This document shows positions 1-9,044 of a DNA stretch of 64,000 nucleotides, one piece after another. A model generated the notes under the pieces. It had not been told where the DNA came from, made no database searches, and worked only from the letters and a program-made list of their open reading frames with translations. This DNA is from Anaeropeptidivorans aminofermentans (GTDB lineage: Bacteria; Bacillota; Clostridia; Lachnospirales; UBA5962). The stretch's first letter is position 1. Each line of letters opens with the position of its first letter. Location of the stretch: the NCBI RefSeq assembly GCF_940670685.1, contig NZ_OW711693.1, positions 2,852,001-2,916,000 of the forward strand. The letters are read 5' to 3'. The position numbers and the translations under genes are program-made.

Positions 1-581
1 TCGCCCACCAAAGAGCCTGCTTTTACCTTTAAAGAAGCATCCTTATCTACCGGGGCCGATTCCCCCGTAAGCGCCGCTTCTTCGGCCTTTAAATTTATGC
101 TTTCAATAAGCCTTGCATCTGCCGGAACCATGTCTCCGGAATGCACTATAATGATATCCCCAGGGACTAAAAGCTTGGTGCTTAGCTTAACCAGTTTTCC
201 TCCCCTTATTACTGTAGCTTCGGGGGCGGAAAGCTTCTTGAGGGCCTCAAGAGATTTCTCTGCTTTAAGCTCTTGAAAAAGCCCCAGAAAAGCATTGAGT
301 ATTACAATCATTAATATAATGATAGGGTCGATAAAATCTCTTTCTCCGTTTAGCAGGCTGATTCCCATGGAAACCCCTGCCGCAATAAGCAAGATAAAAA
401 TCATAAAGTCATTAAACTGCATAAAAAATCGAGTAATCGGGCTAACTCTTTTTTTCTCTGTAATTTCATTGGAACCATACTGCTCTCGTTTTTCCTCTGC
501 CTGCCGGTTTGATAAGCCGAAGCTTATATCGCTATCAAGTTCCTTTATTGTTTCTTCAAAAGACATATTATGCCAGTACAT
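1..581 (-). CDS. P-type cation (Ca2+-type) ATPase, N-terminal part, cut by window edge
   Basis: Reading leftward from an ATG at 581, the frame stays open to base 1. It gives about 193 residues that match the start of a P2A-type ATPase: an N-terminal cation-ATPase region, two transmembrane segments (around residues 65-105), and the actuator domain with PGDIIIVHSGDMVPADAR and the dephosphorylation loop LTGES. The phosphorylation (DKTGT) and nucleotide-binding domains would lie beyond base 1. AGGAG lies eight bases before the ATG; a second in-frame ATG at 566 is less well placed. Such enzymes export Ca2+ (or Mn2+) across the cytoplasmic membrane using ATP. Family assignment is firm. Ion specificity is inferred. 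Confidence 0.88.
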   Translation of the reverse strand, partial: MYWHNMSFEETIKELDSDISFGLSNRQAEEKREQYGSNEITEKKRVSPITRFFMQFNDFMIFILLIAAGVSMGISLLNGERDFIDPIIILMIVILNAFLGLFQELKAEKSLEALKKLSAPEATVIRGGKLVKLSTKLLVPGDIIIVHSGDMVPADARLIESINLKAEEAALTGESAPVDKDASLKVKAGSLVG

Positions 582-726
582 TTTACATCTCTCCTTAGCT
601 AATGTAAGAGCCTTTCCATAACCTGTTCATTTGGAAAGAAGCTCTGATATTTTTATATAATATATTTAGCTTGTCCGAAATATATGCAAATTCTTTAAGG
701 CTAAAAAAACACTTATTTTGCCCATA

Positions 727-800
727 CAGTAAATTTACTTTTATTCTGAAGTGAATATTAAATTAAGATGAGTTAAATAAGAGAACAGCAAATTCACGGC
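727..800. repeat. Family B intergenic repeat, copy 1
   Basis: The left end reads GTAAATTTACTTTTATTC, and the right side has a run close to AAATAAGAGAACAGCAAATTC that matches the right half of the copies at 53977 and 62703. It lies in the P-type ATPase/TPR spacer, about 125 bp before a family A copy. Confidence 0.5.
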
Positions 801-924
801 GCTGCAATTTCGTATTGATTTAATCATAAAATTATTTTCTTAAGAATAAAAAATTCATAATTAACTTATATTGAAATTAGTACCTAATAATGATAGACTT
901 AAACAGTATGACCGCTGAGCTTTA

Positions 925-1006
925 TATAGTAAATTTAAAGTTAAACAGTGGCAAAGCCGTATATTCACAAAGGCTTTCACTGCTTCTTTATAATAAATTC
1001 ACTATA
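925..1006. repeat. Family A intergenic repeat, internally shortened copy (82 bp)
   Basis: Begins TATAGTAAATTTAAAG and ends with an imperfect inverted copy (AATTCACTATA). The middle of the 138-bp full element is missing, leaving GCAAAGCCGTATATTCAC and its partner. With the family B copy at 727 it accounts for the structure seen in the 582-1069 spacer. Confidence 0.6.
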
Positions 1007-1069
1007 AAAGAGGGATAAGATTCTATCCATTGATTTAAGGCTTACCGGCTTATAAGAAAGGTGATTGTA

Positions 1070-1897
1070 TTGCAGATTAAAAGCGGAAAATCCTTGCGTT
1101 TCATAATTATTTTTTTATATCTTATTGCATTTATATATATGAGGATCATTCAAAAATATCCCATAACATGGCTTCTTTTAATATACATTATAATAGCGGT
1201 AATTTTATTGGGCCTGTTTTATACAAATATCCTCGGCCTCTTGGGAAATTATTTCTATGCAGTGGGAGATTATCAAAGGGCTGAAAAATATCTTAAAAAA
1301 GCAATAAAAAAAGAGACAATCCAGCCCACAGTTTATCTCAATTACGGCATTATTCTATTATTCAGAGAAAATTATGACGAAGCGCTGAAATATTTTGAAG
1401 AAGCAAGAAATCACAATAAAAGCGCCGCCATTGATAAAAATTTAAGCCTTACTATGGGCAGCTGCTATATCGCAATGGGTAAAAATGAAGAAGCCATCAA
1501 AGAGCTTGAAGCCCTTAAAAACGGCTATTCCGAAGGGCGGGAAAGAGTTTTAAACGTTCTGGCCTATGCCTATTTAAAAGAAGGCAATATTAAAAATGCC
1601 CTCTCTAATATCAATCTTTCCCTTGAAAAAAATCCTTCTGCCGCAGCAGCTTATGAAATTAAAGGCCTTATATATTATAAGCTGAATGATTTTGAAACGG
1701 CAAAAGCGGCCCTTCTGAAAGCGTTGGAGGCCGACAAATCTCTTCTCGACAGCAATTTTTATTTAGGGCTTATCTATGAGCATGAAGATAATACTGCTCT
1801 TGCCAAAAAATACTTTATGGCGGCTTCTTTATGCAATGCCACAAAGCTCAACAGCACCACAAAAGAAGAAATCGAAATGAAGCTTTCTAAGTATTAA
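1070..1897 (+). CDS. Membrane-anchored tetratricopeptide repeat protein
   Basis: About 275 residues. Two hydrophobic segments at the N-terminus (around residues 9-24 and 31-52) are followed by roughly six TPR units (for example residues 60-95 with NYFYAVGDYQRAEKYLKKAI), so the repeats probably lie on one face of the membrane as a protein-protein interaction platform. Start: AAAGGTGAT is a good ribosome binding site for the TTG at 1070. The GTG at 1061 lies inside that site and is less likely. A strong bidirectional terminator follows. Partner and pathway cannot be told from sequence. Confidence 0.8.
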   Translation: MQIKSGKSLRFIIIFLYLIAFIYMRIIQKYPITWLLLIYIIIAVILLGLFYTNILGLLGNYFYAVGDYQRAEKYLKKAIKKETIQPTVYLNYGIILLFRENYDEALKYFEEARNHNKSAAIDKNLSLTMGSCYIAMGKNEEAIKELEALKNGYSEGRERVLNVLAYAYLKEGNIKNALSNINLSLEKNPSAAAAYEIKGLIYYKLNDFETAKAALLKALEADKSLLDSNFYLGLIYEHEDNTALAKKYFMAASLCNATKLNSTTKEEIEMKLSKY

Positions 1898-1927
1898 AAA
1901 ACCCCGGCATTTAAGCCGGGGTTTTTA
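1896..1927. terminator. Bidirectional intrinsic terminator
   Basis: ACCCCGGC-ATTTAA-GCCGGGGT stem flanked by an A-run on the left and a T-run on the right, between the converging TPR gene and serine hydrolase gene. It should end transcription from both sides. Confidence 0.9.
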
Positions 1928-1936
1928 GCATGAATA

Positions 1937-3949
1937 TTATAAGCCTGTATCAACCTTTACGGCCTTTATGCCATATACTTCAAGAAACTGAAGGCCGTTT
2001 TCTTCATAGAATTTAAGGACCTTGCCATGGTTTCTTGCTGTTCCTAAAATATAATACATGTCTTTTTCCAAGGTGTTTCCTAAAAGCATTCTGGAACTTT
2101 CCTGATTATCCGTGGTAGTAAACTTCACCGCTCCATAGCCTTCTTCGGTACGGCCTACTTTAAAAAGCTTAAGTACCGGGCAGTCATATTCCTGCTGGTT
2201 GTAGGGAATGTAGCTGCCTTCCCATTTTGAAAAATCTTCGTCTATTTTTTCAGGTGTTATGCCTTCTCCTAAAACAGTTTTCGGCCCGTCTCCAAGAAGC
2301 ATAAGATTAATACCCTTGACAGTTTCAAATGTGATTCGTCCAAGGCTTCCTGAATAAAAGCTTCCGTCGTCTTGGCTTATAAGCTGTAAGCCGTAATCAT
2401 TTATTAATAAGCTTTCATCATCAAATACACTTATTTTGCCTATATTGGTAAAATACCCCTCGTATTTTTTAAGGGCTTCTGCTCCCGGCTTAATAGGTTT
2501 TGTGCTTTTGATAAGCCCTTGTTCAGGCTCTGCCCCTATTTTTTCGTCAACGGCACTGTTTAATGCATAAGCCGTTAAGGCAGAACTTAAAAGCACTGAG
2601 GAAGAGCTGTTGGCAGATGCGAAAACCCCTATTTTATTGTCAAGAGAAAGCTGCATATCAGAATGGTAATGGGCCACATCGCCTCCGTGGCCAACCATTT
2701 TTACGCCTAAAAATTCAGTTATATACATGCCTTTACCCATAATAAGCTGGGGATTAAGGCCCATATCGTATCCGGAAGGGCTGGTCATAACGGAAACACT
2801 GGTATCTGTAAGAAGGCTTTTTTCACCGTAGGAACCGTTATTAAGAAATATTTTCATAAATTCGGACATATCCTCTGCAGTTGAGTATAATCCCCCTGCC
2901 GGAAGGGCATTCACTATTAAATTGCTTTTTTCCTTTGGCTCCGATGCTCTGGAATAAGGAGCCGCAAGCTTTGATTTAATATTTTCATCGGCGAAAAAAG
3001 AAGTGTTTTTCATCCCTGTTTTTTCAAAGATATTCTTCTGTGTATATTCTATAAAGCCGTTAAAATCGTCGTCAAAGCCTGCGGCCCTTGATGCGATGAT
3101 ACCCAAAAGGACATAGCTGCTGTTAGAATAGCTCCATCTTTCAAGAGGCTTATTGTCCATATATTCTTTATTGATGTTTTCAACGAACTTATTCATATAA
3201 TCCTTATTATAAGTGTCTTTCGTATAGAAGCTATCAAATAAATCACCGGGTATACCGGAAACATGGCTTAAGAGCATATTTACAGTGATATCCTTAAAAT
3301 CTCCTCCGTATATTGGGTGGGGGGCTATATTAAGCTCCGGAACATAATGCGTTACTTTTTCATTGAGGTTTATTTTTCCAAGCTCCGCAAGCTGCATCAC
3401 AGAAATAGCCGTAAATACCTTTGAAATAGACGCAAGATTAAATGCTGTATCTTTCTCTACTTTTATATTATTTTCAATATCGGAATAGCCGAAGCCTCTC
3501 GTCCATGTATATCCTGTATCCCCGTCTGTAAGGGTAAAAACCGTCCCCGGAACATCATAGGTATCCATAAGGCTATAGGCTAAGGTTACAACCGTCTTTT
3601 TGGTCTCTTTATAGCTGTCGTTTTCTTCTGTAAACAAATAGGCCACATCGTCATAATGGGCGTAGCTCTTTCCTTTTCTTATAATTACGGGATATGAAAG
3701 CTTGATTTCATTTTCACCGGTATAAGCATCAAAGCTTTCCTGCTTATATTTATAAGTAACGCCTTTATATTCTACAATAACGTATTCCCCTTCTGTGAAA
3801 ACATTTGCCCCTGAAATTTCCGCGGCATTTCTTAAAGGAATATACCCCGCTGGAATCATATCCGAGCCATAATCGGTATCTGCTCCAAAAACCGAAATAG
3901 GATTTAAAAGAAGCGTAAGCGACAGTAAAAAAGCCCATATTTTTTTCAT
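1937..3949 (-). CDS. Exported serine hydrolase, class C beta-lactamase/penicillin-binding fold
   Basis: 670 residues from the ATG at 3949, which has AGGAGG seven bases upstream. A Sec signal peptide (residues 1-23, ending VFGA) is followed by a region resembling the copper-amine-oxidase N-terminal (stalk-like) domain (about 30-105). The beta-lactamase-type domain (about 130-470) has SxxK (S174-K177), YxN (Y274-N276) and HGG (421-423, the KTG equivalent). The C-terminal 190 residues resemble the accessory beta domains of this family. Likely a cell-surface peptidase or esterase acting on peptidoglycan peptides or D-amino-acid substrates. The substrate cannot be assigned, and true beta-lactamase activity is not implied. 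Confidence 0.85.
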   Translation of the reverse strand: MKKIWAFLLSLTLLLNPISVFGADTDYGSDMIPAGYIPLRNAAEISGANVFTEGEYVIVEYKGVTYKYKQESFDAYTGENEIKLSYPVIIRKGKSYAHYDDVAYLFTEENDSYKETKKTVVTLAYSLMDTYDVPGTVFTLTDGDTGYTWTRGFGYSDIENNIKVEKDTAFNLASISKVFTAISVMQLAELGKINLNEKVTHYVPELNIAPHPIYGGDFKDITVNMLLSHVSGIPGDLFDSFYTKDTYNKDYMNKFVENINKEYMDNKPLERWSYSNSSYVLLGIIASRAAGFDDDFNGFIEYTQKNIFEKTGMKNTSFFADENIKSKLAAPYSRASEPKEKSNLIVNALPAGGLYSTAEDMSEFMKIFLNNGSYGEKSLLTDTSVSVMTSPSGYDMGLNPQLIMGKGMYITEFLGVKMVGHGGDVAHYHSDMQLSLDNKIGVFASANSSSSVLLSSALTAYALNSAVDEKIGAEPEQGLIKSTKPIKPGAEALKKYEGYFTNIGKISVFDDESLLINDYGLQLISQDDGSFYSGSLGRITFETVKGINLMLLGDGPKTVLGEGITPEKIDEDFSKWEGSYIPYNQQEYDCPVLKLFKVGRTEEGYGAVKFTTTDNQESSRMLLGNTLEKDMYYILGTARNHGKVLKFYEENGLQFLEVYGIKAVKVDTGL

Positions 3950-4014
3950 ATTTACCTCCTTAAGCTTATATGCATCATACAAGCTTATTCATATTCATTT
4001 GATACGCTAAAAAT

Positions 4015-4152
4015 ACTACAGTAAAACAATAGCAAAGAAACGGCATATATCTATTCTCCATAATTCAAAAACACAGCTTTCCTTCAGAAACGGTATATTT
4101 TTGAATTATTCCGAATATAAGTTTTTTGCAGCATTTATTTGTTTTACTATAT
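4015..4152. repeat. Family A intergenic repeat, divergent copy
   Basis: Termini ACTACAGTAAAAC and GTTTTACTATAT are inverted. The core shows the family hallmark CTTTCCTTCAGAAACGGTA, equivalent to TTTCCTTCGGAAA of the best copies. It is followed 40 bp later by a family B copy and, with it, fills the spacer upstream of the serine hydrolase. Confidence 0.65.
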
Positions 4153-4191
4153 ATCTTAATTGCCGTCTTTTCTTCACAGTCCTTTTATATC

Positions 4192-4265
4192 GTCAATTTA
4201 CTTTTATTCCGGCTGTATAAAAACAGGCGGATAGGGCATGAAATAAAGTAAAAGTAAATTGATAA
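4192..4265. repeat. Family B intergenic repeat, copy 2
   Basis: GTCAATTTACTTTTATTCCG at the left and AAAGTAAAAGTAAATTGAT at the right form inverted ends of a 74-bp element. It lies just downstream of the DUF3048 lipoprotein gene, where it could act as part of its transcript end. Confidence 0.7.
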
Positions 4266-4304
4266 ATACGATTGTTTTATTTTATCAAGTATAAGTGAAC
4301 TTTA

Positions 4305-5438
4305 TTAAGGTCTTGGGGATTCCTGCGGTTTTTCGCTTCCGTCTTCAATTATAATTTCAGAGCCCTTTTGAAAAACACATATCCAGGTTTTGCCGGGGTT
4401 AAGCTTTATTTTATCTCCCTTTTCATCTGTCCATAAGGTAGGCTCAAGCTTTCCCGCCTTAGACCATTTTATGGGATAGGAAACTCCCTTTGTAATTAAA
4501 AGACCGTCTCCGCTTCCAATATTATCGAATTCTCTTCTTCCCTCATTGTCTATTACTTTCATGCCGACGTATTGAATAATTATATTATTTACCTTAAGCT
4601 GCTCATTATTCTCGCTGTCTATATGCTTATTTCCATTTTGAAACCTTAAATACTTTTCTTCTTCCTTGTCATATTCAAAATATCCCACCTGGCTTTGAGG
4701 AGCAAAAGGCACGGTTATATTGAACGCTGCATCTCCTTTAGGCATCTCCTCAGTTTCTGAATAAAAATCAAAAGGCGCCTCGTATTCTTCTTTAAGCTCG
4801 AGGCGAAAACCCTTTGCGGAAGCTTCGCTCTTAAGCAATTCCGCTGCGGTAAAGGAAGAATGCTCGTACATTCCGGGCTTACTGAGCCTTTCTTTATCTC
4901 TTACAAAGGTTTTTCCGTCAAGCTGCATTCCGTCTAAATGGTCGTATCCCAAACGGCGTATATCGGCATATCCCTGCTCGCTTCCCCCGTGATGGACAAA
5001 AATAGCATCATTATCTATGGCAAAGTCAAGAAAATACGGTCTTGTGCTTCGTACAGAGCCTATTTTTTTACTGTCAAAATCTTTAAATATGGCTATCAGG
5101 CGGGTTATTCCCCCTTCTGCCAAAACCTCATATAGAATATCCGCCTGAGATATTCCGCTTTGTGGGAGGGCCTTAGGCAAATTATTTATTACAACGGCAT
5201 AGGGTCTTTTTCCGGTTTCTTTTTCATCTATGTAAAGACCTGTAAGGGGATCTATGGCAAGGCCTGTTAAATCTGGGCCTTCTTCCTTAGGCTCCTCAGG
5301 AACTTCCTCTTTATCTCTTGAGACTCCAGATGCTTCCTCTGAAGGTGCAGAAGGATTATCATCTTCTTTTCCTTCCCTGCCGCATGCTGAAAAAACAAAA
5401 ATTGATGCAATAACTACTGCTAAAATCCGCTTAATCAT
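4305..5438 (-). CDS. DUF3048 (YerB-like) lipoprotein
   Basis: 377 residues from the ATG at 5438, which has AAGGAGG just upstream; an ATG at 5453 lies before that site and is rejected. The N-terminus is a lipoprotein signal with lipobox VFSAC (C19), then a low-complexity acidic/proline linker, then the two DUF3048 regions: the N-terminal part with RPYAVVINNLPKALPQSGIS and DILYEVLAEGGITRL, and the C-terminal part with GSGDGLLITKG and TWTDEKGDKIKLNPGKTWI. YerB-type proteins are anchored outside the membrane; their function is unknown. The gene appears monocistronic. Confidence 0.87.
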   Translation of the reverse strand: MIKRILAVVIASIFVFSACGREGKEDDNPSAPSEEASGVSRDKEEVPEEPKEEGPDLTGLAIDPLTGLYIDEKETGKRPYAVVINNLPKALPQSGISQADILYEVLAEGGITRLIAIFKDFDSKKIGSVRSTRPYFLDFAIDNDAIFVHHGGSEQGYADIRRLGYDHLDGMQLDGKTFVRDKERLSKPGMYEHSSFTAAELLKSEASAKGFRLELKEEYEAPFDFYSETEEMPKGDAAFNITVPFAPQSQVGYFEYDKEEEKYLRFQNGNKHIDSENNEQLKVNNIIIQYVGMKVIDNEGRREFDNIGSGDGLLITKGVSYPIKWSKAGKLEPTLWTDEKGDKIKLNPGKTWICVFQKGSEIIIEDGSEKPQESPRP

Positions 5439-5490
5439 ATTTTCCTCCTTCATTTACCGTCAACTATTCTATTGACAGTTTTATAAAACC

Positions 5491-5623
5491 AATTTGACTA
5501 TATAAAGCAAAACAACTTTAAGGTAGTAATAAAACCTATTTTTCATAAACGTCCTAAATATATAAAACCTCTGTATTTAAGCCATTCATCTTTGACAAAG
5601 ATAAAAACTCTTTGTTGACTATA
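5491..5623. repeat. Family A intergenic repeat, sub-type A2, worn copy
   Basis: TTTGACTATA at the left and TTGACTATA near the right border a region whose middle (ACCTATTTTTCATAAACG, ATATATAAAAC, AAGCCATTCA) matches the A2 copies at 22162 and 58413. It stands 26 bp before a full A1 copy; the same A2-then-A1 order occurs at 58413/58581. Confidence 0.55.
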
Positions 5624-5649
5624 AGGGAATGTTCACCTGAAAACAATTT

Positions 5650-5787
5650 TATAGTAAATTTCACATAAAGAAGTAACAAAAACCTATTCACAAGGGATTC
5701 AAAACACGGATTTCCTTCGGAAACAGTACATTTTTAAATCCCCGTGAATATACGGTTTTGTTACCGTTTAACTTTAAATTTACTATA
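5650..5787. repeat. Family A intergenic repeat, sub-type A1, best-preserved copy (138 bp)
   Basis: Perfect 12-bp inverted termini TATAGTAAATTT / AAATTTACTATA. Internally GTAACAAAAACC pairs with GGTTTTGTTAC, and TTTCCTTCGGAAA forms a small inner hairpin. The whole element can fold as one long imperfect stem. It lies in the spacer between the DUF3048 gene and the ABC operon terminator. No reading frame is present. Confidence 0.8.
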
Positions 5788-6044
5788 TAGCTTCATTGTA
5801 AGTGCTTTCAGGTTCACTAAGTATAAAATATATGTTTTTTATTACTATTTATTAATTTCTTTACTATAGTCAGCAAACCTTAAAAGAATCATTTGGAAAC
5901 TAAGATTCATTTGATTTTAAACTTGCCTGCTAATATTTTCTAAATATGCAAAAGTTAATTCCCTATATATTCTAACAAGCTTTATATGCAATAGGCAACA
6001 TAATTATTTCTTAAATGTAGCGTCATTTATCTCTTTAAAAGGCA

Positions 6045-6081
6045 CAAAATAAGGGCGAAGTTAATTTCGCCCTTATTTTTA
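6045..6081 (-). terminator. Terminator of the Gld-like ABC operon
   Basis: AATAAGGGCGAA-GTTAA-TTTCGCCCTTATT stem located 38 bp past the DUF4340 stop codon on the minus strand, with A/T-rich flanks on both sides. Confidence 0.85.
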
Positions 6082-6118
6082 CAGTAAGTTAATGTTTAAT
6101 TTAAATTTACTTGAAGCC

Positions 6119-7588
6119 TTATTCGCCCTTTTCCATAAGAAGCTCTGTTCTTTCAACAATATCCTTCATATGTCTCTTATTTACAAGGAAGGTATCCTCA
6201 AATCCGCTTCTTTTAACTGCATAGTAATTCTCGTTATAATTATAGAATTGAATCTCTACTTCATATGCTTTTCTTTCCCCTGCTCTGTCGAAAAGTTCTG
6301 AAGCCCTTCCGTCGTTAATTTCTTTATTTATGCTTTCAGCAGGTATTTCAGCATAATATTTTATAACTGCCGCAGGCTCCCCGCTTGCTTCAAAATCATT
6401 TATTCTGCCGTCCCAGGGCATAAGCTTTAATATCTCGTAATACTTTTTATATTCCGTTTCATTCACAGGCTTATTGTTTATGGTAGGCTTATAAGCCGCG
6501 CTTTTTACGTCTCCTTTTACTTCCTCATAATAGTTGGGGATAATCTCGTATTTTTTGTCTAAAGCGCTTATTACGGCCTTTTCGACATAGGCTATGTCCA
6601 CAAAGGATAAATGCTTCGATAAAAGGTCATCCTTTTTCATTTGCATCACAGGAAGTACAAGGGATTTATCTATCGTGTAAATATAAGGCTCAGAAGCATA
6701 TTTAAAATAGACTTTATTGCCTTCCGCCTCTTTTCCGATGAGGAAATTAAGCTCGTCCTTTTCGGTTTTAAGGCTTATTTCAAGGGAAGGTGCCAAAAGA
6801 CCGTATTCTTCAAGATTATTGTCGTTGAGCGATATGATTTCATCAAATTGCAATGCCCCCAAAGGCCCCAATATAGTGTTAATGCTCGCCTTGGCAAGTA
6901 ATATTCCATCTTCGGGGCTTATTAAAGAAGGACTTAACCTTGTAATATACTCTATTCCCTTGGGATAGCCCTCATAGTATTTCAGGGCCTCTTCTCCTTG
7001 CTTCTTTATATATATTTCCTTTAAGGAGCCGGTGTCTATGGTTTTTGCCTTGTGGTCTATAAGGTCATTAAGGGACTGCTCAAACCTTCTGCCTTCCACC
7101 ATATCAATAAGGTAAATTCCATCTTTACCGTCAACGGAAGCATAATAATACTGTTCATCGGGGGTACGCTTTCCTACTTTAATATTTACAACATTTCCGT
7201 CGGTAAAGTGGATTTCTGCAGACGAAGAATTATTCAGGCCGTATTCTTCGGGGCTTCCCGCTTCTTCAAGCTTTCTTCCCCTTAATTCCGCCGCCGTTCT
7301 CATAAATACGCTTACAAGGGAATCGTCAAGCTTAAGACTTTCGCTTCCGGAAACATTCCATCTTATATCCCCTGTTCTGTCTGCTGCAAAGTCAATTTCT
7401 CCTTTGCTGTTTCTGATGATAGCCCTATCAATATCTTCTCTTGTTTTTTGAGTAAGGTAAACGAGATTGGCCGTCGGGTCCTCTTTCATATCTTCTTCCT
7501 TATTTTCATTGCCTACGAAAAAATATACGGCTATAAGGGCTATTAAGATTACTGCGGAAATACCTAAGGTCATAGCTCTTTTCTTCAT
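6119..7588 (-). CDS. DUF4340 domain membrane-anchored protein of ABC exporter operon
   Basis: 489 residues with a single N-terminal transmembrane segment (about 8-25) and a large extracytoplasmic portion containing DUF4340 repeats (for example AEIHFTDGNVVNIKVGKRTPDEQYYYASVDG, given here as residues of about 127-157). Last gene of a four-gene leftward operon: its ATG shares one base with the stop codon of the GldG-like gene (TAATG), which indicates translational coupling, and AGGAGG lies upstream. DUF4340 proteins regularly accompany GldA/F/G-like ABC systems; the exported substrate is unknown. Confidence 0.85.
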   Translation of the reverse strand: MKKRAMTLGISAVILIALIAVYFFVGNENKEEDMKEDPTANLVYLTQKTREDIDRAIIRNSKGEIDFAADRTGDIRWNVSGSESLKLDDSLVSVFMRTAAELRGRKLEEAGSPEEYGLNNSSSAEIHFTDGNVVNIKVGKRTPDEQYYYASVDGKDGIYLIDMVEGRRFEQSLNDLIDHKAKTIDTGSLKEIYIKKQGEEALKYYEGYPKGIEYITRLSPSLISPEDGILLAKASINTILGPLGALQFDEIISLNDNNLEEYGLLAPSLEISLKTEKDELNFLIGKEAEGNKVYFKYASEPYIYTIDKSLVLPVMQMKKDDLLSKHLSFVDIAYVEKAVISALDKKYEIIPNYYEEVKGDVKSAAYKPTINNKPVNETEYKKYYEILKLMPWDGRINDFEASGEPAAVIKYYAEIPAESINKEINDGRASELFDRAGERKAYEVEIQFYNYNENYYAVKRSGFEDTFLVNKRHMKDIVERTELLMEKGE

Positions 7589-9033
7589 TATTTGTTACGC
7601 CTCCTGATATAGACGGTAATCCCTGAAACAATTATGATTACAGGAAGAACTACAAAGCTTACTATGAATATTTTTAATATTTCGTTATAGGAAGTAAAGT
7701 TAAGGGCACTGTTTAAAACAGGCTTTCCGGGTATATAAATATCTTCCTTTTCGTCTTGAAGCCAGTTAAGCATGTTCATCATCAAAAGAGAATTTGCCCC
7801 GTTGTTATAGGAATCGTTAATAAGGGAGGTAGAGCCTAAAACAATAATCTTTGTGGTTTCTTTCGTAAGAGAGGCTGAGTAATTTTCCGTTATGGCATAT
7901 CCAAGGTCAAAAGGCCCTTTCGTATCTCCCGTTTCATAATTAAGGGTGGAGATATTTCCGCTCAAATCCTTTATATAAGACGAGTCGGAGCTTACCATAA
8001 GTTTTTCTATGTTTATGGTATCTCTTTTTACATCAAGCATCTTAAGGGGCCTTGTTTCAGGCATCAGCACAGAATAGCCTGAATCCATAACAGAATTGTT
8101 TATGCCGTGCTGTAAAAGCTTCGGCGCAATATAAAGGGGATTATAGGACCCGTTCATAGGAATCATATGGGCCGTATCGCCTTCAATTACAATATTATCT
8201 TCCAAATCAACGCCATAAGAATTCACGACGCTTTTTAAAGCCGGAAGAGCCGTATTCGTAAAATCAACAAAGAAAATTGCCTTCCCGCCGTATTCAAGAT
8301 AGGTTTTAACAAGCTCCGCTTCTTCCAAGGCCCAGTCCATAGCCGGCGTCGTAACAAGAAGAATGGACGCATCTTCCGGAATGGCGCCTGTGCTGTAGAG
8401 GTTCAGCTCTTTCAGGTCGAAGTTAGATGAGGAAATCTGTTTTTTGTAGTTTTCGCTAAGGTCTGATTCGCCGTGGCCTGTTATTTTATATATATTATAA
8501 GTATTTTCCGAAGTAACATATTTTATTGCGCTTGTGATTCTTGGTTCAAAATCTATGGTAGAAACAGTTTCCGATAAAGTATAGTAGTCAAAGGTCGTTG
8601 AAAAAAGCTCGCTGGCATAAATTACCTTGCTTTTTGAAGGCCCTTGGACGATTACGCTGTTAACCGGAATATCCTTTCCTTCTTCTTTATACTTTTCAAT
8701 AAAGGCAACGTTTAAATAAGGGTCTTTGTTTTCAACTGTTATATGGGGAAGGGCTTCGTATTCCTCAAGCATCTGAGAATACATGGCAACTTCTTCTCCT
8801 GTTTTAAAAAGAGTATAGATGGTTACATCCTTATCATTTTCTGAAAGTACCTCTTTTGTTTTATCGGAAACGGAATAAAATCTGTCGGGAGTCAAATCCC
8901 AATTTAAATTGACTTTTTCCATCACAAGGTTTATAACGATTAAAATTGCTATGACAAATACAGCCGTTAAGGTTGAAAATGCGCCGTATCTTGTTTTTCT
9001 GGATTTAAATGTGCTTTCACCGGATTTATTCAT
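7588..9033 (-). CDS. GldG-like ABC transporter auxiliary protein
   Basis: 481 residues. A transmembrane helix near the N-terminus (about 20-42), a long extracytoplasmic region resembling the ABC-type uncharacterised transport/GldG domain (SVSDKTKEVLSENDKDVTI, ITGHGESDLSENYKKQI, IPEDASILLVTTPAMDW), and a second helix near the C-terminus (about 450-473) before IRRRNK. Start: the ATG at 9033 has AGGAGG eight bases upstream; an earlier ATG at 9054 overlaps the permease gene end. In Bacteroidetes GldG works with GldA/GldF. In Clostridia the role is unknown, so only the family is assigned. Confidence 0.85.
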   Translation of the reverse strand: MNKSGESTFKSRKTRYGAFSTLTAVFVIAILIVINLVMEKVNLNWDLTPDRFYSVSDKTKEVLSENDKDVTIYTLFKTGEEVAMYSQMLEEYEALPHITVENKDPYLNVAFIEKYKEEGKDIPVNSVIVQGPSKSKVIYASELFSTTFDYYTLSETVSTIDFEPRITSAIKYVTSENTYNIYKITGHGESDLSENYKKQISSSNFDLKELNLYSTGAIPEDASILLVTTPAMDWALEEAELVKTYLEYGGKAIFFVDFTNTALPALKSVVNSYGVDLEDNIVIEGDTAHMIPMNGSYNPLYIAPKLLQHGINNSVMDSGYSVLMPETRPLKMLDVKRDTINIEKLMVSSDSSYIKDLSGNISTLNYETGDTKGPFDLGYAITENYSASLTKETTKIIVLGSTSLINDSYNNGANSLLMMNMLNWLQDEKEDIYIPGKPVLNSALNFTSYNEILKIFIVSFVVLPVIIIVSGITVYIRRRNK

Positions 9034-9044
9034 TCTGTTCCCTC

